Assembly: GCA_036245525.1 (NCBI GenBank)
Contig: BTPG01000007.1
Location: forward strand, 161,036,452-161,100,451
DNA length: 64,000 nucleotides
DNA from: Semisulcospira habei
Lineage: Eukaryota > Mollusca > Gastropoda > Semisulcospiridae
Direction of reading: 5' to 3'
Positions 10,860-22,900 of this stretch are shown piece after piece; the first letter of the stretch is position 1; each line of letters starts with the position of its first letter. The position numbers and the translations under genes are program-made. The notes beneath the pieces are model-generated. The model was not told the origin of the DNA. It searched no databases and was given only the letters and a program-made list of their open reading frames with translations.

Positions 10860-10945
10860 TTATTTCTTCGTCACAGGAGGCCATGTGTCAGCAACTTGCC
10901 AGTGGACAGACTCAGGCAGCCATTGAAGATACTCCTGCAGCAGAT
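10860..10945 (-). CDS. DHX37: DHX37 last exon with stop codon
   Basis: This exon carries 86 coding nt after acceptor TTTCTTTGTAG|AT. It completes a tyrosine codon split from exon 19 and encodes [20 protein letters not shown] and WPPVTKK, then TAA at 10862-10860. This matches the C-terminus of animal DHX37. A consensus AATAAA at 10864-10859 overlaps the stop. The 3' UTR presumably runs left towards about 10540, where the decayed DIRS begins. Confidence 0.93.
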
Positions 10946-13900
10946 CTACAAAGAAATAAACAAAGGCAGTGTCAGTACTGGTTTTGAAATAACTCAATAC
11001 ATCCTCTGGATGAAATTATCATTTTCCATAGATATCCTTTCCAGTCTACGTCACAGTTCTGGAGACTGATCAGCCATGATAGTTCAAGGGTGGTGCCAGA
11101 ACAGCTTGGCGCCTGCAGGCTCAAAAACTATTCTGGCACCACCCTTGAACTATCATGGTCAATCCACATACTGTTGTTGCATGTCAGGGTTTTGTGGGTT
11201 GAAAGTCTCCAGAGGCTATCCATAAAACATAATCCAGAAACAGATCAATGAATTATTTGAATTTATCAAATAAACCTAGACAGGTTTAACACATCTGCCC
11301 TTACGACACCACATGAGAAGAATGCCTGTGACAGTTCAATGATAGTCCTAGATGAGCTATCATGGCACTACCCATAACAGTATGAATCGATATATCTCCC
11401 ACAGCTGGTACATAGTCAAATTTGTGAGTTACTATCATGTGTGAAAGAGCTAAAAATTATTTTGAATATCAAAAGTTAGTAACAAACGTTGTGTAGGTGT
11501 GTATCAGCACATACTATTAGCTGCCAACCTCGGGCAGCCTTACTTTTGCTCACACCATTGTATTGTAGAATCCTTTAAAGCAACTACCTTTGTTTTCTCA
11601 AAACACATTACCGATGGTATTACAACTAGGAAATGTTTCTTAGCTAGTCTAATTTTAGCCCAAAAATTGTTGTGTACGATAATGGCCGTGATGGCAGGAG
11701 AGGGGCGCCATAGGTTAGGCGGAAACCCGGTAGCCTCCCTTCCGGTTCAACCACGCATGTGCTCAGTGCTCAAATCACCAGTCAGTTTCTTCGCTAGTCG
11801 CGTGAGGTTGTGTACGCCTGTGGCTCCTTCATTCGTTGGCTTTCGTTCACTGCTTCGACTTTCTACTGTGTGAGAGGGATTGTGGCCTTTGGGCTGGGAC
11901 GCTTTCGTGTGTGCGTTGTTTCGAGAGGACTTCCTAACAACGCTGGTGAGCTGTGCTCACTTTCGGCCGGTCGCCTTCAACTTCTGGTGCCCTTGGGGTT
12001 CGTCCTTGGCCTACCTCGGGGAAGGCCTGGTCGGTGGCGGACGGCGCGTTCCTGGTCTTCTCGTGTGACTGTCGTCTCTGCGCCTAGCACCGGTCCCTTC
12101 GTGGCCGGTCGGAGCGGGTTGGCGCCTTGATAGGACGGCCTCGGGCTTCACCGCTGACACCGCTCTTCGTTCCTCTCCTTTCCCAAACATGGCGAGGTAT
12201 AATCTCGGTCACTGCTTCCGTACGGCGCTCAGGGAGGGTTTGAGCGCCGCACGCCAGCATACGCCGTATCTCCTTCGTTCGTTTCGCGCGTTTCGTTGCC
12301 TGCCGGCTGCGGCAGGTTCGATTACCTTCACATAGATTGTTCTGTTTTGTGTTGCAGTTGGCAAGTCCGCACCTGTATCAGATGTGGACAATTCCAGTGG
12401 CCGAGCGATGGACACGAGGTGTGCCTGCCCTGTTCAACCTGTACATCTTCCCAACCGTGCCTGGTCTGCGCCCCCTGGCGGGAAGAACAATGGAATCAGC
12501 TATGGGGTTTCTACCGTGCACTTCCGACGCCAGCACGTATACAGGGCCATACACCGGTAAGAACCACAGACCCGACTAGTGGGTATTACCTGGTGAGAGG
12601 ACAGTCTACGCCGCGACTTACACCGCGAGCCCGTCCTCCTGGGCCGGCAGCGAACACAGACCCGACTAGTGCGCGCTGTCCGGTAGCAGAAACTAGTACT
12701 GAAGTTTCAGTCAGGCCCTCTTCCTGGAAAAATATAGACACGCCGGTAATCACCACAGACCCGACTAGTGGTGCTTATCAGACGTTAGAACGTTCTCCAT
12801 CGCGACTTCGGTCGCTTGCTCGTTCTACTACACCGGCAGCAGGTACAGACCCGACTAGTGCACGCTGTCCGGTTCCGCCGATCCTTTCGGCGCGAGACAA
12901 AGTACAGGTACAGGCTTCAGTTCCGGTAGCGGTCTCGGCACAGGAGATGCCCGCTTCCCAGCAGAAGGATACTCCTCCTCCACGCATCGACAGAGTTCGG
13001 CGTTCAGGTACGGACCGTTACTCACCTCGTTCCAGAGAGCAGAAGCACCGGACGGTCTCCCGCTCTTCTCGCCATCGTTCACCCTTCAGGGACAGGTCAC
13101 CGCGGCATAGGCATGCCTCCAGATCTTCCCGTACCAGTAGGCCATCGCGGACGGTGTCCGGGGTCGGATCTCCGCAAGTGGTGCGTCGGTCCAGACCGCA
13201 TTCTCCAGCTGTGAGACATTCTACTCGGAGAGCGCGCCAATCGTCTACTCCACCCTCCAGGCCGTCGTCGTCCAGAGGCAGTCGACGCTGCCGCCGCCAA
13301 TCCCGTTCTAGGAGTCCCCGCTCCCGCCGTGAGCCCTCCCCGCGGGGTAGGAGGTCGCCTCGACGCTACACTCATCGTTCTCGCTCTGGGTCTCAAGTAA
13401 CCTCCCCGGTCCGTTCGTGGCGTCACCGCTCCGTGAGACCTTCTCCGGCCAAGGCCTCGGTCACATCCCGGCTCGTCACGGAGGCTGGGCCCACACTCTT
13501 AGCACGAACCGGCCCCACCCACCTCGCTCTGCAATTAGAGGATGACGCGCTCAGCCTTGCGCCTGAGGACTCAGTTTCGGTTTTACTTCGGGACGACAGC
13601 CACGCGCACTCTATCCCGGCGCCCCCTGACGTGGATCAAGATGAGCAGGAACAACATCCGTCAGCAGTGGGACACAGGTTGGAGACTCTGCGTGCCCTGG
13701 ACGAGGCAGCTCGCATCATCTCGGCGTGCCTGCCGCCGGAAGACTGTCCTCCTTCTCCGCCTGCGAAGAAGAAGGCCGCGGCCTATGTAGATGCGGAACT
13801 CCATACCAAGACTTTTAAAACTCTTCCTCAACCTCCGGGTTTCAGCAGCCTACGGGACGCGTTCTCGGCTCGACTCGCGCAGGGACACTTGGGCGCCGCT

Positions 13901-16900
13901 GATTCTTCAATGACTCTAAGTGGCCGGCGGACCTACACATGTTCTTTCAACAATCTTGGTACGCGGGACATACTCAGAGCTTTACCTGCGCACTACCCAA
14001 ACCGGACCCAGCTACTTGGGCCCTGGCGGCGATTCCGGCACGGACCCCTCTGCTTCCAGGAATCGATCAGACAGGTAATCTCATACGCAACGCCTTAGCC
14101 TCCGCGGGATTTCTTGACCTTCTGACGCAAGCCATGGTTCGTCGCGTAGAGGAGGCTTGGCATCCGTCCCTTACGCCGCTGCTGGGGGATCTGCTAGCCC
14201 TGGCCGTCTCTGGTAACCGGGCCTCCTACCACACCTGTGTCAACGCTATGGCTGCGGCGGCCAACTGTGACCTTTTGCGTCGGGATTTCCTCCTCCGCTC
14301 CTGCCCTCTCCCCAATGACCTAAAGCTCCAACTTCGTCAGGCGCCCCTTGGCGGAGAACTTCTCTTTGGCCCCACTTGGTTAGCGGTTAAAGAGGCAAAC
14401 AAGGACACCTGGCCAAGTCGTACAGTACCTACTCCCTTTCAACATACCCGCAGGACCCAGGGTCGCCCCCTGCGGGCGGCTAGACCCGTTTCCCGGCCTT
14501 ACACCAGAGGTGGACGTCTCCCCCCCAGGCCCCCCGCCTTCCCCCGTACCCGTCCCACTGCAGGATCCTCTTCGGCCCCCGTTCCCAGGACCTGGCCCAA
14601 GCCTGCCCGACGCCCCGGGCGGGGCAGGGCCTTCTGACGTTCTCCACCTTCGGGCTCCGTCGACCGCGCTGGGACCTCCGGTCGGCGGGAGGCTCGCACG
14701 GCACAGCGCCGCCTGGCGGGCGCTGTTCCCGGACGACCCCTGGATTCTTTCAACCATCTCCCTCGGTCTGCAGATCTCCTTTCGGTCCCCGCCCCCACTG
14801 CAAAGTACTCCGGCGTGGACCTTGGTTCCGACAGACCAGCTCAAGGCAGACGCTCTGCGCAACGAGGTGACCGCCCTACTTCGGAAAGCAGCGACAGAGG
14901 TGGTGACGCGTCTCGACTCCCCAGCTTTCTACAGCCGGCTGTTTGTAGTTCCCAAGCCGGGCGGCAAGTGGCGTCCTGTGATCGACCTGTCCGCGCTCAA
15001 CAAGTTTATAGTAGCTCCACGCTTTCGCATGGAGACAGCTCGGGCCCTGCGTGCCTCGGTGCAACCCCTCGACTTTGCAATCAGCCTGGACCTCGCGGAT
15101 GCTTACCTTCACGTGCCCATGCACCCAGCGTCCAGACGCTATCTACGCTTCGCCTTCGAGGGTGTGGTATACCAGTTCCGCGCACTTCCCTTCGGCCTCA
15201 ACCTCAGCCCATGGGTCTTCACACGCATCATGGACGCAGTGGTAGCCAAAGCCCGTCGGACCTCCACGAGCCCCACGTCCAACTACCTGGACGACCTGCT
15301 CCTGAAGAATCAGGCCTCTGCCGCCTTGGAGGTGGACCGGGATGCCTTGCTTCAGCTCCTCAAGACGCTGGGCTTCATAGTCAACTTCGGCAAGTCCGAC
15401 CTCGTGCCGTCACGCCATTTCGTCCACCTAGGCATGGAGTTCTACACCGACCGCAATATCGTCCGGCTGCCCGAACCCCGCATTCAGAAGCTGGCGGAAC
15501 TAGCTCGGCAGGTATCCCAGAAGTCTTCGATTCCCGCCAGGCAGTGGCTTCAGTTGCTGGGGCTGATGAGCGCGGCAGCAGACCTTATTCCGTTAGGACG
15601 TCTCTACTCCCGGCCGCTACAGTTGCACCTTCTGCTACACTGGCGTCCGTCGACCTCCGACCTAGAGTCTCCGGTTCCGATTCCGTCGTTGCTCCGTCCT
15701 CACCTTCTACGCTGGGCGGACCCCCTCTGGCTCGCAACAGGAGTGCCGCTGTTCTCGCCACCGCCCTCCCTCTCCATCTGCGTAGACGCGAGCCTCTCCG
15801 GTTGGGGAGCACACCTTCTACCCTCCTTCGAGACGGCCTCCGGCCGGTGGGACCTGGATCTCCGGGACCGACACATCAACTGGTTGGAACTGGAAGCCGT
15901 CTGGCAAGCCCTTCGTGTGTGGGAAGCTCGCCTGCTTCACCGGGAGCTACTGGTGTTGTCGGACAACTCTACGGTCGTCGCCTACATCCAGAAGCAGGGC
16001 GGTACCCGCTCCCCATCTCTCTGCATCCTCCTGTACCAAGTGCTCCGGTGGTGCGAGGATCGGGACATTTCTCTCCGTGCTCGACATATCCCGAGCCACT
16101 TGAATGTGCTGGCCGACTCCCTCTCCCGTCGCGGTCAGCTCCTGCACACCGAGTGGTCACTGCGTCCAGACATCTTTCGGTTGATCGGCGCTGCCTGGGA
16201 GTCACCCATGATCGACCTATTTGCCACGAGATGGAATCGCCAACTCCCTCTGTTCGTCTCGCCGATTCCAGACCACTTGGCCTGGGCAGTGGACGCCCTC
16301 TCCACCTCCTGGGATGGACTGGTCGCCTACGCCTACCCACCCACGGTCCTCATCCCCAAGGTCCTTCTCAAGCTCAGGGGCAGCAACACTATCCTGTTTC
16401 TGGTGGCCCCGTTTTGTTGGACCAGGTCGTGGACGACCGACCTCCTGAATCTGGCGACGACCCCCCCACTACAGCTACCCACTCCACGAACGATGCTCAA
16501 GCAACCGCGGCAGACGCTGTACCATCCTTGTCCAGAACGTCTCCTCCTCCACGCCTGGAGGTTGTCCGGCAAGCCCTCTCCGCTAGAGGCTTCTCAGGTG
16601 CGGCAGTGGACGCGATCGCTACAGCCCGCAGAGCCTCGACCAGACGAGTTTACGAGGGCAAGTGGAGAGTTCTCAGCACCTGGTGTGACGACAGCCGCCT
16701 CTCCCCCACCGAGTTGACAGTCCCTCAGCTGGCGGATTTCTTCCTCTGGCTTTTTCACGACCAGCGTTTAGCTCCCATCACCATTCGAGGTTACTTGGCC
16801 ATGATCGCTGATACTTACAGGCATCTAGGACGTCCCGACCCGGGCGCCTGCAAGGACCTCGCCGATCTGATGGGCCATTTCGGTCTGCATCGTCCCGCTC

Positions 16901-19900
16901 TACGTACACTGCTGCCACGTTGGGACCTACCTTGGGTCCTTACTTGGCTCAACTCGGCCCGTTTTGAGCCGTTACAGCTGGCGAGACTACCGGATGTGAC
17001 GCGGAAGACCTGCTTCTTGCTAGCCCTCGCCTCAGCCTCCAGAGTCAGTGAGCTGCACGCCCTTTCTACTCGCCCCAACTGTTTACAGTTCCGGACGGAC
17101 GGTTCGGTGCAGCTGCTTCCCGACCCGACCTTCCTAGCCAAGACCAGACCTCCACTAGTGGCACCACTACTGGTCACCATACTACCTCTCAGAGAACCAC
17201 GCTCCGATCGAGAGTCCCGGCAACAGGACCCAGTTCAAGCGTTACGTGTGTACCTGCGCCGGACCAAGCCCCTCCGCAGGGGACGCACCCGCCTTTTTCT
17301 TCCTCTGTCCCCAGGTAGAAACGACATCTCAGCCCAGACTATATCCTCCTGGCTTCGGTGGGTGATAAGATCCGCCTACCAGGAACTCGCCCCTGATGCA
17401 GCAAAACGCATGAGGATCAGGGCGCACGAGATCAGAGCCATGGCCACGAGCCTCGCATTCGAACGCAACTGTGCGGTCAAGGACATCGTGGCGGCTGTGG
17501 GCTGGCGAACAGAGAACACCTTCGCTCGCTTCTACCTGAGGGACCTCTCCGGCCAGCGGCAGAACCTAGCGCTGGTGGGAGACATCGTGGCGGCGCAACA
17601 CTCCCTCCCGGCGCCCTAGGCGCCATAAGTATCTTCACTAAAATTAGAGGGAGGTTGCTTGGGGTGGACTCTTCTAGTAGCTTCGATGGCAGGGGTAGGG
17701 GCGGTTAGCGGCACCCACCTCCTTTTCGGGATTCTTCCTAGTTGTAATACCATCGGTAATGTGTTTTGAGAAAACAAACGTATTTTTCTTTAAAATAAGT
17801 TTTTTTGAAAAATACTTACCGATGGTATTACTCGAAGGTCCCTCCCACCTGCCCCGCTCGCCGCTGCTCCGCTAAGAAACTGACTGGTGATTTGAGCACT
17901 GAGCACATGCGTGGTTGAACCGGAAGGGAGGCTACCGGGTTTCCGCCTAACCTATGGCGCCCCTCTCCTGCCATCACGGCCATTATCGTACACAACAATT
18001 TTTGGGCTAAAATTAGACTAGCTAAGAAACATTTCCTAGTTGTAATACCATCGGTAAGTATTTTTCAAAAAAACTTATTTTAAAGAAAAATACGTTTTTT
18101 TTTTGCACTAAAGTGGTTTTTAACAAATTACATCTTGAGGCTGAGTTTTTTTTTTTTTAATCCTTACTGTCCTATGAAGGCTACATTTCAAATCAGGAGA
18201 TAAATCAGTTATTTTACTTCAAGGGTGGTGCCAGAATAGTCTGGCACCTCAGGCGCCAAACTATTCTGGCACCACCCCTGAACTAATATAGTCAAATTTA
18301 TTTCAAGCAATAATGTATCAAGATGAAAAGGGTTAAAGACAGGTGTTCTCCCATGAGACGCTTTGAAGGGGACGAAGAGTCACCTGTCGTTAAAACTCTT
18401 CCACGCACGCAGTCAAGAAAACCTGACCTCTAAGCAGCGCACATCGGTGTACCCCATAAACGCACACCAATCTGTGGAGCGGGCGTGACGTAAAATACTC
18501 AAAATTCCATTTCCCAAGACTACTTTCTGGACCCTTCCAACTATAATGTACTTCTACTAAAGCTGAACTGTTTCCATTCACCCCTGAATGAAAATAAATG
18601 GAAGGAACAGAGTTACATCAGGGACATGTAGCATAGCAAATACAACAAACATTTAGTTCTCCATTCCTCAAGTATCACTTATCACCACCCACACCAGCAG
18701 TGATAGTGTCCGTCTAAACCAGTTACCCCAATTTATCACATCTGACAAGGTTTATAAACATCTACACACTCTAACACTGGTACCACGAGAAAGATAGATA
18801 CAGAAATAGTATGAGAAGAGGGCTGTGTGGGACTGGGCAAGTTTTCCTGCCTGTGTGCGCACATTAGAAGTCATGAAAACTTGACCCACACATTAGAAGT
18901 CATGAAAACTTGGCCGCGTGCACATGGAGGTTGGCTGCCGTGCGCAGAAGAGTTAAACATCATCATTTAGATGGTCCTTAATGACAAGTGATCTCTCTCA
19001 CGGTTGTCGCTCAATACTAGTTCTGCTGTAATGATACCTATACTGAGCTCAGTATGGGAATTTAATCCTTTGAACCCCAGGGTCTCATTTCCCAAATTTT
19101 GGAGGTGTTACCTAACGGCAATGTACCAGCTGCAGGTGATGGATCGACCATGATAATTCAAGGGTAGTGCCAGATGAGCTTGGCGCCTTCAGGCACTAAG
19201 CTCATCTGGCACTACCCTTGAATTATCATGGTCAATCCATCTCCTGCTGTAGGGCGGTGGGGCTAAATTTTACCAAGAACAAAAGACTTCTCCATGGCAT
19301 GGGTGAGTCTAATGTGCATGAATAATGGAGTAAGTACGCTGGTGCTCCCTAAAGACTCACATTTGGGGTCTTGTTCCCATGTGGCCGTCAGAGAGCTGAG
19401 GGAATCCACGCCATGGGCCACTAGCGCTTTGAGCAGTACCTCTGTCCTCGGCTGCAGCCTGCAACCAAACAAACTCAGGGACATGTACAACACTGCAACA
19501 TGCATGCTGGTCTGTGATTTTGGACCTGTCAGCCGTAAGGTCCAAAATCACAGACCAGCACACCTATACCCCTTAAGTTTCCACAGCCAAACAGCTTTTA
19601 TTTCATGAAAACTGAGCACGTGGTGTGAGAACTGGAAGAACAAGCAAGAATGATGCTGATTAGTGTTACAGCTAGCTTAACCCATTTAGCCCCGAGTTCC
19701 TACAGCAGGAGATTGATTGACCATGCTAATTCAAGGGTAGTGCCAGATTAGCTTGGCGCTCGAGGGCGCCAAGCTAATCTGGCACTACCCTTGAATTATC
19801 ATGGTCAATCCACCTCCTGCAACTGGTACATAGTCATTAAGTAACAATTCCAAATTTTTTTAATGCACTCGTGTGGGTGAAAGGGTTAACCATTTGGCTG

Positions 19901-22900
19901 TTGGCAGCGATTTTGGTTGAAGTGATTCGCGCAGGAATCACCTTGACCAAAGTCACTACCGACAGCCAAAAGGTTATTGCTGGGACAAGTTTAAATACTA
20001 AGCACACATGCTTGACAGCAGACAAAAACACACACACACACACATTTTCCAAAGACCTTTCCATCGAAACGTACTTAGCCCACGACTTGACCATGGTGGC
20101 AGGGAGAGACAGAAGATCAGACGTGTGCTTCGCCAAAGCCGGAACAACTTTCCCCTCTAGCAAAAACCGGGCAAACCACTTAAACCGGTCCACACCTGGT
20201 GGGAACTCTACACACACTGCTGGAAGCGTCCAGCCACACCGCCCTGTTGAAGACAAACAAAACACCATCTTAGAGGTGCCACAAAATGGTATATGAACTT
20301 GGCATTCAAGACATTCAAGTGCAATGCCATCCTACACACCTTCGTTTATTGATTTTAAAAAATCAATACACCTGGAGAGAGACGCAGAACAGTCCAGTTA
20401 GAAGCATATAAGAGTGACCGACGTGTGAGCAGTTGGAAAGTCTTGGTATAATGTGCAGCAGTTGGCACAGGTCTGTGACTCTGGCAATGGTGTACTAAGC
20501 ATGTGACATGCCGTCAGAATGTGATGTGTATAGTGGTTGTATTTTTGATCAGTCTCAATTTAGATTATGTTTCTTACTAATCCTTTTACCTCTCTTTTTA
20601 TGAGCTGTGATCTGTCACAAGAATATCTTGTGATCCTACCCACCCCCAACAACACCCACAACCTGTACTCTGCCAGCGCCCAGACTTCATGTTTACAAAA
20701 GCATTGCAGATTCAGTGCTTGATAACCACATCTGAAGCGCACATATACAAATGAGCCTAGCAAGAAGCATATACCCTCATGAGTCCCCGCATTCTGTGCA
20801 GTGAATGGGTCAACAGTGTATATAACCCTTTTCATCTGGACACGCTTTTGCTTGAACTAAATTTGACTATGATAGTTAAAAGGTGGTGCCAGACCAAGCT
20901 ATTCTGGCACCACCCTTCAACTAAAATGGTGGATCTATCTTCTCATCTGTAATAGAGCCTTCATAAGACAATAATCAAATTTTAAAAAATTCAGCCTCAG
21001 GATGTAATGGGTTAATCATACAATGCTGCAGGCAACACTGAATATAACAATGACATCACTACTCACCAAATGTACTGGTCCTGTGACACATGACCTGCCC
21101 AGACTCCACGGACCAAGATGGCAGGGGGTCCTCTAGCGGCTTGGAAAATGTGCAGTGGTAAGGGGCCAGCACGGGAAGCCACTCTGCCTCCACCGCCACC
21201 ACACCTGCAAAATTGATGATAGTACATTAATGATTAGGTGGATGACTCACAATATTCTGACGCTGAAAATGATGACAACAATGATCTTATTTCAGGGACA
21301 AAATCCCAAACTCTGGCAATTTTTACCATTTCAAACTTAGCCTTAACTCCTTCACTGCCATTGATTTTTTTAAAAATTGTCTGAAATCACTGCACACTGA
21401 CCGAGATTCACATAAAGAACACAAATGGGACCAAACATAGGCCAACAAGAGACATAAATCCTCATAAGACATAATCGACTGCGGGGGGCTCATGAGTGTT
21501 TATGTCTCTTGCAGCCGGGTAGCGTTCAGTTTTCTCCAGCAGTTAAGGGGTTAATGAGCCAACTAAAAGTGAGCATAAAAGCACAGTGCACTGATCGAAA
21601 AAACAAATCTAATAAATGAATCCCACTGCAAAATGTCCACATAAACACAAACTGTTGACCTTTCATGTACGGCCGTGATGTCTCGTGTATGTGTTGGTAG
21701 ACCACAAACTCCCTGCCCTTGTGGTACAGTGCAGACGTCGGGTGGACGTACACGGGGTCTTCTAGCTCTGTGCACTGTTCAACAAAGCAAGCAATTACTG
21801 TGACACCTGTCTCAGAAGCCATCTCTGAGCAGTATGGTCTTCTGTGTTAAACCTCTTTTAGCCCCAAGGTCCCATTTCTCAAATTTGTTAGGTGTTGCCT
21901 AACGACTATGTACCAGTTGCAGGAGATGGCTTGACCATGATAATTCAAGGGTAGTGCCAGGTTAGATTGGCGCCTGTCGGTGCCAAGCTAATCTGGCACT
22001 ACCCTTGAATTATCATGGTCAAGCCATCTCCTGCTGTAGGGATCCAGGGCTAAAAGGGTTAACCCCGTCTGTATTAACCCCTTCACTCCCAGTGGACACA
22101 GATTGTGTTTTTTTAATTAATTGCAAAATTCAACCTTCCCAGCCATCGAAGGCACACACATACATAGTGATTTCAGCACGAGGCATAGATCCGCATGAGC
22201 CCCCACAAACACGGGGGCTCATGAGCATCTACGCCTCTTGCCGTTGGCTGACATTCAATTTGTTTTGGCAGTGAAGAGGTTAACTCCCTTGACGTCAGTA
22301 CTGTCAACAGTGCAAGGGGCTGCTTGTGCATTGTTTCAAGAACCACACAGTTTCACACAATACCGAGACATGCCAAATACAGATACATAGCAAATGGAGT
22401 TAGCGTTTGGGCCTGGACGAATAAAGTGATAACATTATTACTGGACATACCTGATATGCATGTTTGTGTTTCTTTGCATCTCCCTCCATCCCAGGTGGCA
22501 GATCAGGCATTAATCTGTATGAAAAAAATAAATCAAAAATGAAATGGAATAATCCATATTACCTCTCCTTTGCATTCAGTGCAGGAAATAATTTGACAGT
22601 GAAAGTCTAAGGGCAGTACATTATTAGCGTTGGACCCCCTCTTCAGGCTATGATATATGATATGACAGCCATGAATGTGTCAAGCTGAAAGAGAAGGGGA
22701 GATGGGTGGACAAGCTGAGGTGCGACTATCTATCAGCTATCATGGCTGATTCCCATGATTAGAACTTGAGTGTCACAGATGAGAATCGACTAGGAGATCA
22801 CAATATTTTATTTTATGTATCAATAATAACTCCTACTATGATGGAGCACTACGAACACAACCCATTTGCAAGAGGCATAGATCCTCATGAGCCCCCGCAA

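Larger units (their letters stand above)
12189..14637 (+). pseudogene. DIRS A ORF1 (gag-like) with leader intron, frameshifted
   Basis: ATG at 12189 opens an 8-nt coding stub. After a predicted intron (12197-12357) the frame runs through a zinc finger (C-I-R-C..H-E-V-C-L-P-C-x2-C), four DPTS repeats (12571-12870), an RS-rich block around 13010-13480 with [21 protein letters not shown] sequence, and a C-terminal globular part. A missing G near 13901 relative to copy B shifts the frame, and the remainder continues to 14637. ORF1 of DIRS elements is presumed to be the particle or nucleic-acid binding protein. Confidence 0.88.
11589..18094 (+). mobile_element. DIRS retrotransposon copy A (6.5 kb, nearly intact)
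   Basis: The element is bounded by inverted terminal repeats (11589-11791; 17874-18094) and has an internal complementary region at 17744-17831 that is the exact reverse complement of left end plus right end. ORFs in order: ORF1 (spliced leader, zinc finger, RS-rich), RT/RNase H, tyrosine recombinase. No target duplication is visible, as expected for recombinase integration. It lies antisense in the last DHX37 intron. Copy B is nearly identical. Only ORF1 is broken, by a 1-nt deletion near 13901. Confidence 0.95.

Noticed and set aside
11880..12068. ORF1 starting upstream at MWPLGWDAF rather than at 12189
   Set aside because: That frame ends at 12068 in A; the ATG-stub plus intron is conserved in phase across A, B, E and F, whereas this upstream frame is not.
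14380..14862. Arginine/glycine-rich minus-strand ORFs opposite DIRS A and B
   Set aside because: They are antisense shadows of GC-rich ORF1/RT sequence, with no recognisable domain.
18390..18581. Possible DHX37 last exon after a TCACGCCCGCTCCACAG acceptor on the minus strand
   Set aside because: The phase fits but the peptide does not resemble DHX37, while 10945-10860 gives the conserved C-terminus with a stop.
21657..21662. Treating DHX37 exon 16 as reading through past its weak GTCAAC donor
   Set aside because: Read-through gives an unrelated peptide and breaks the phase with exon 17, which joins perfectly from this donor.
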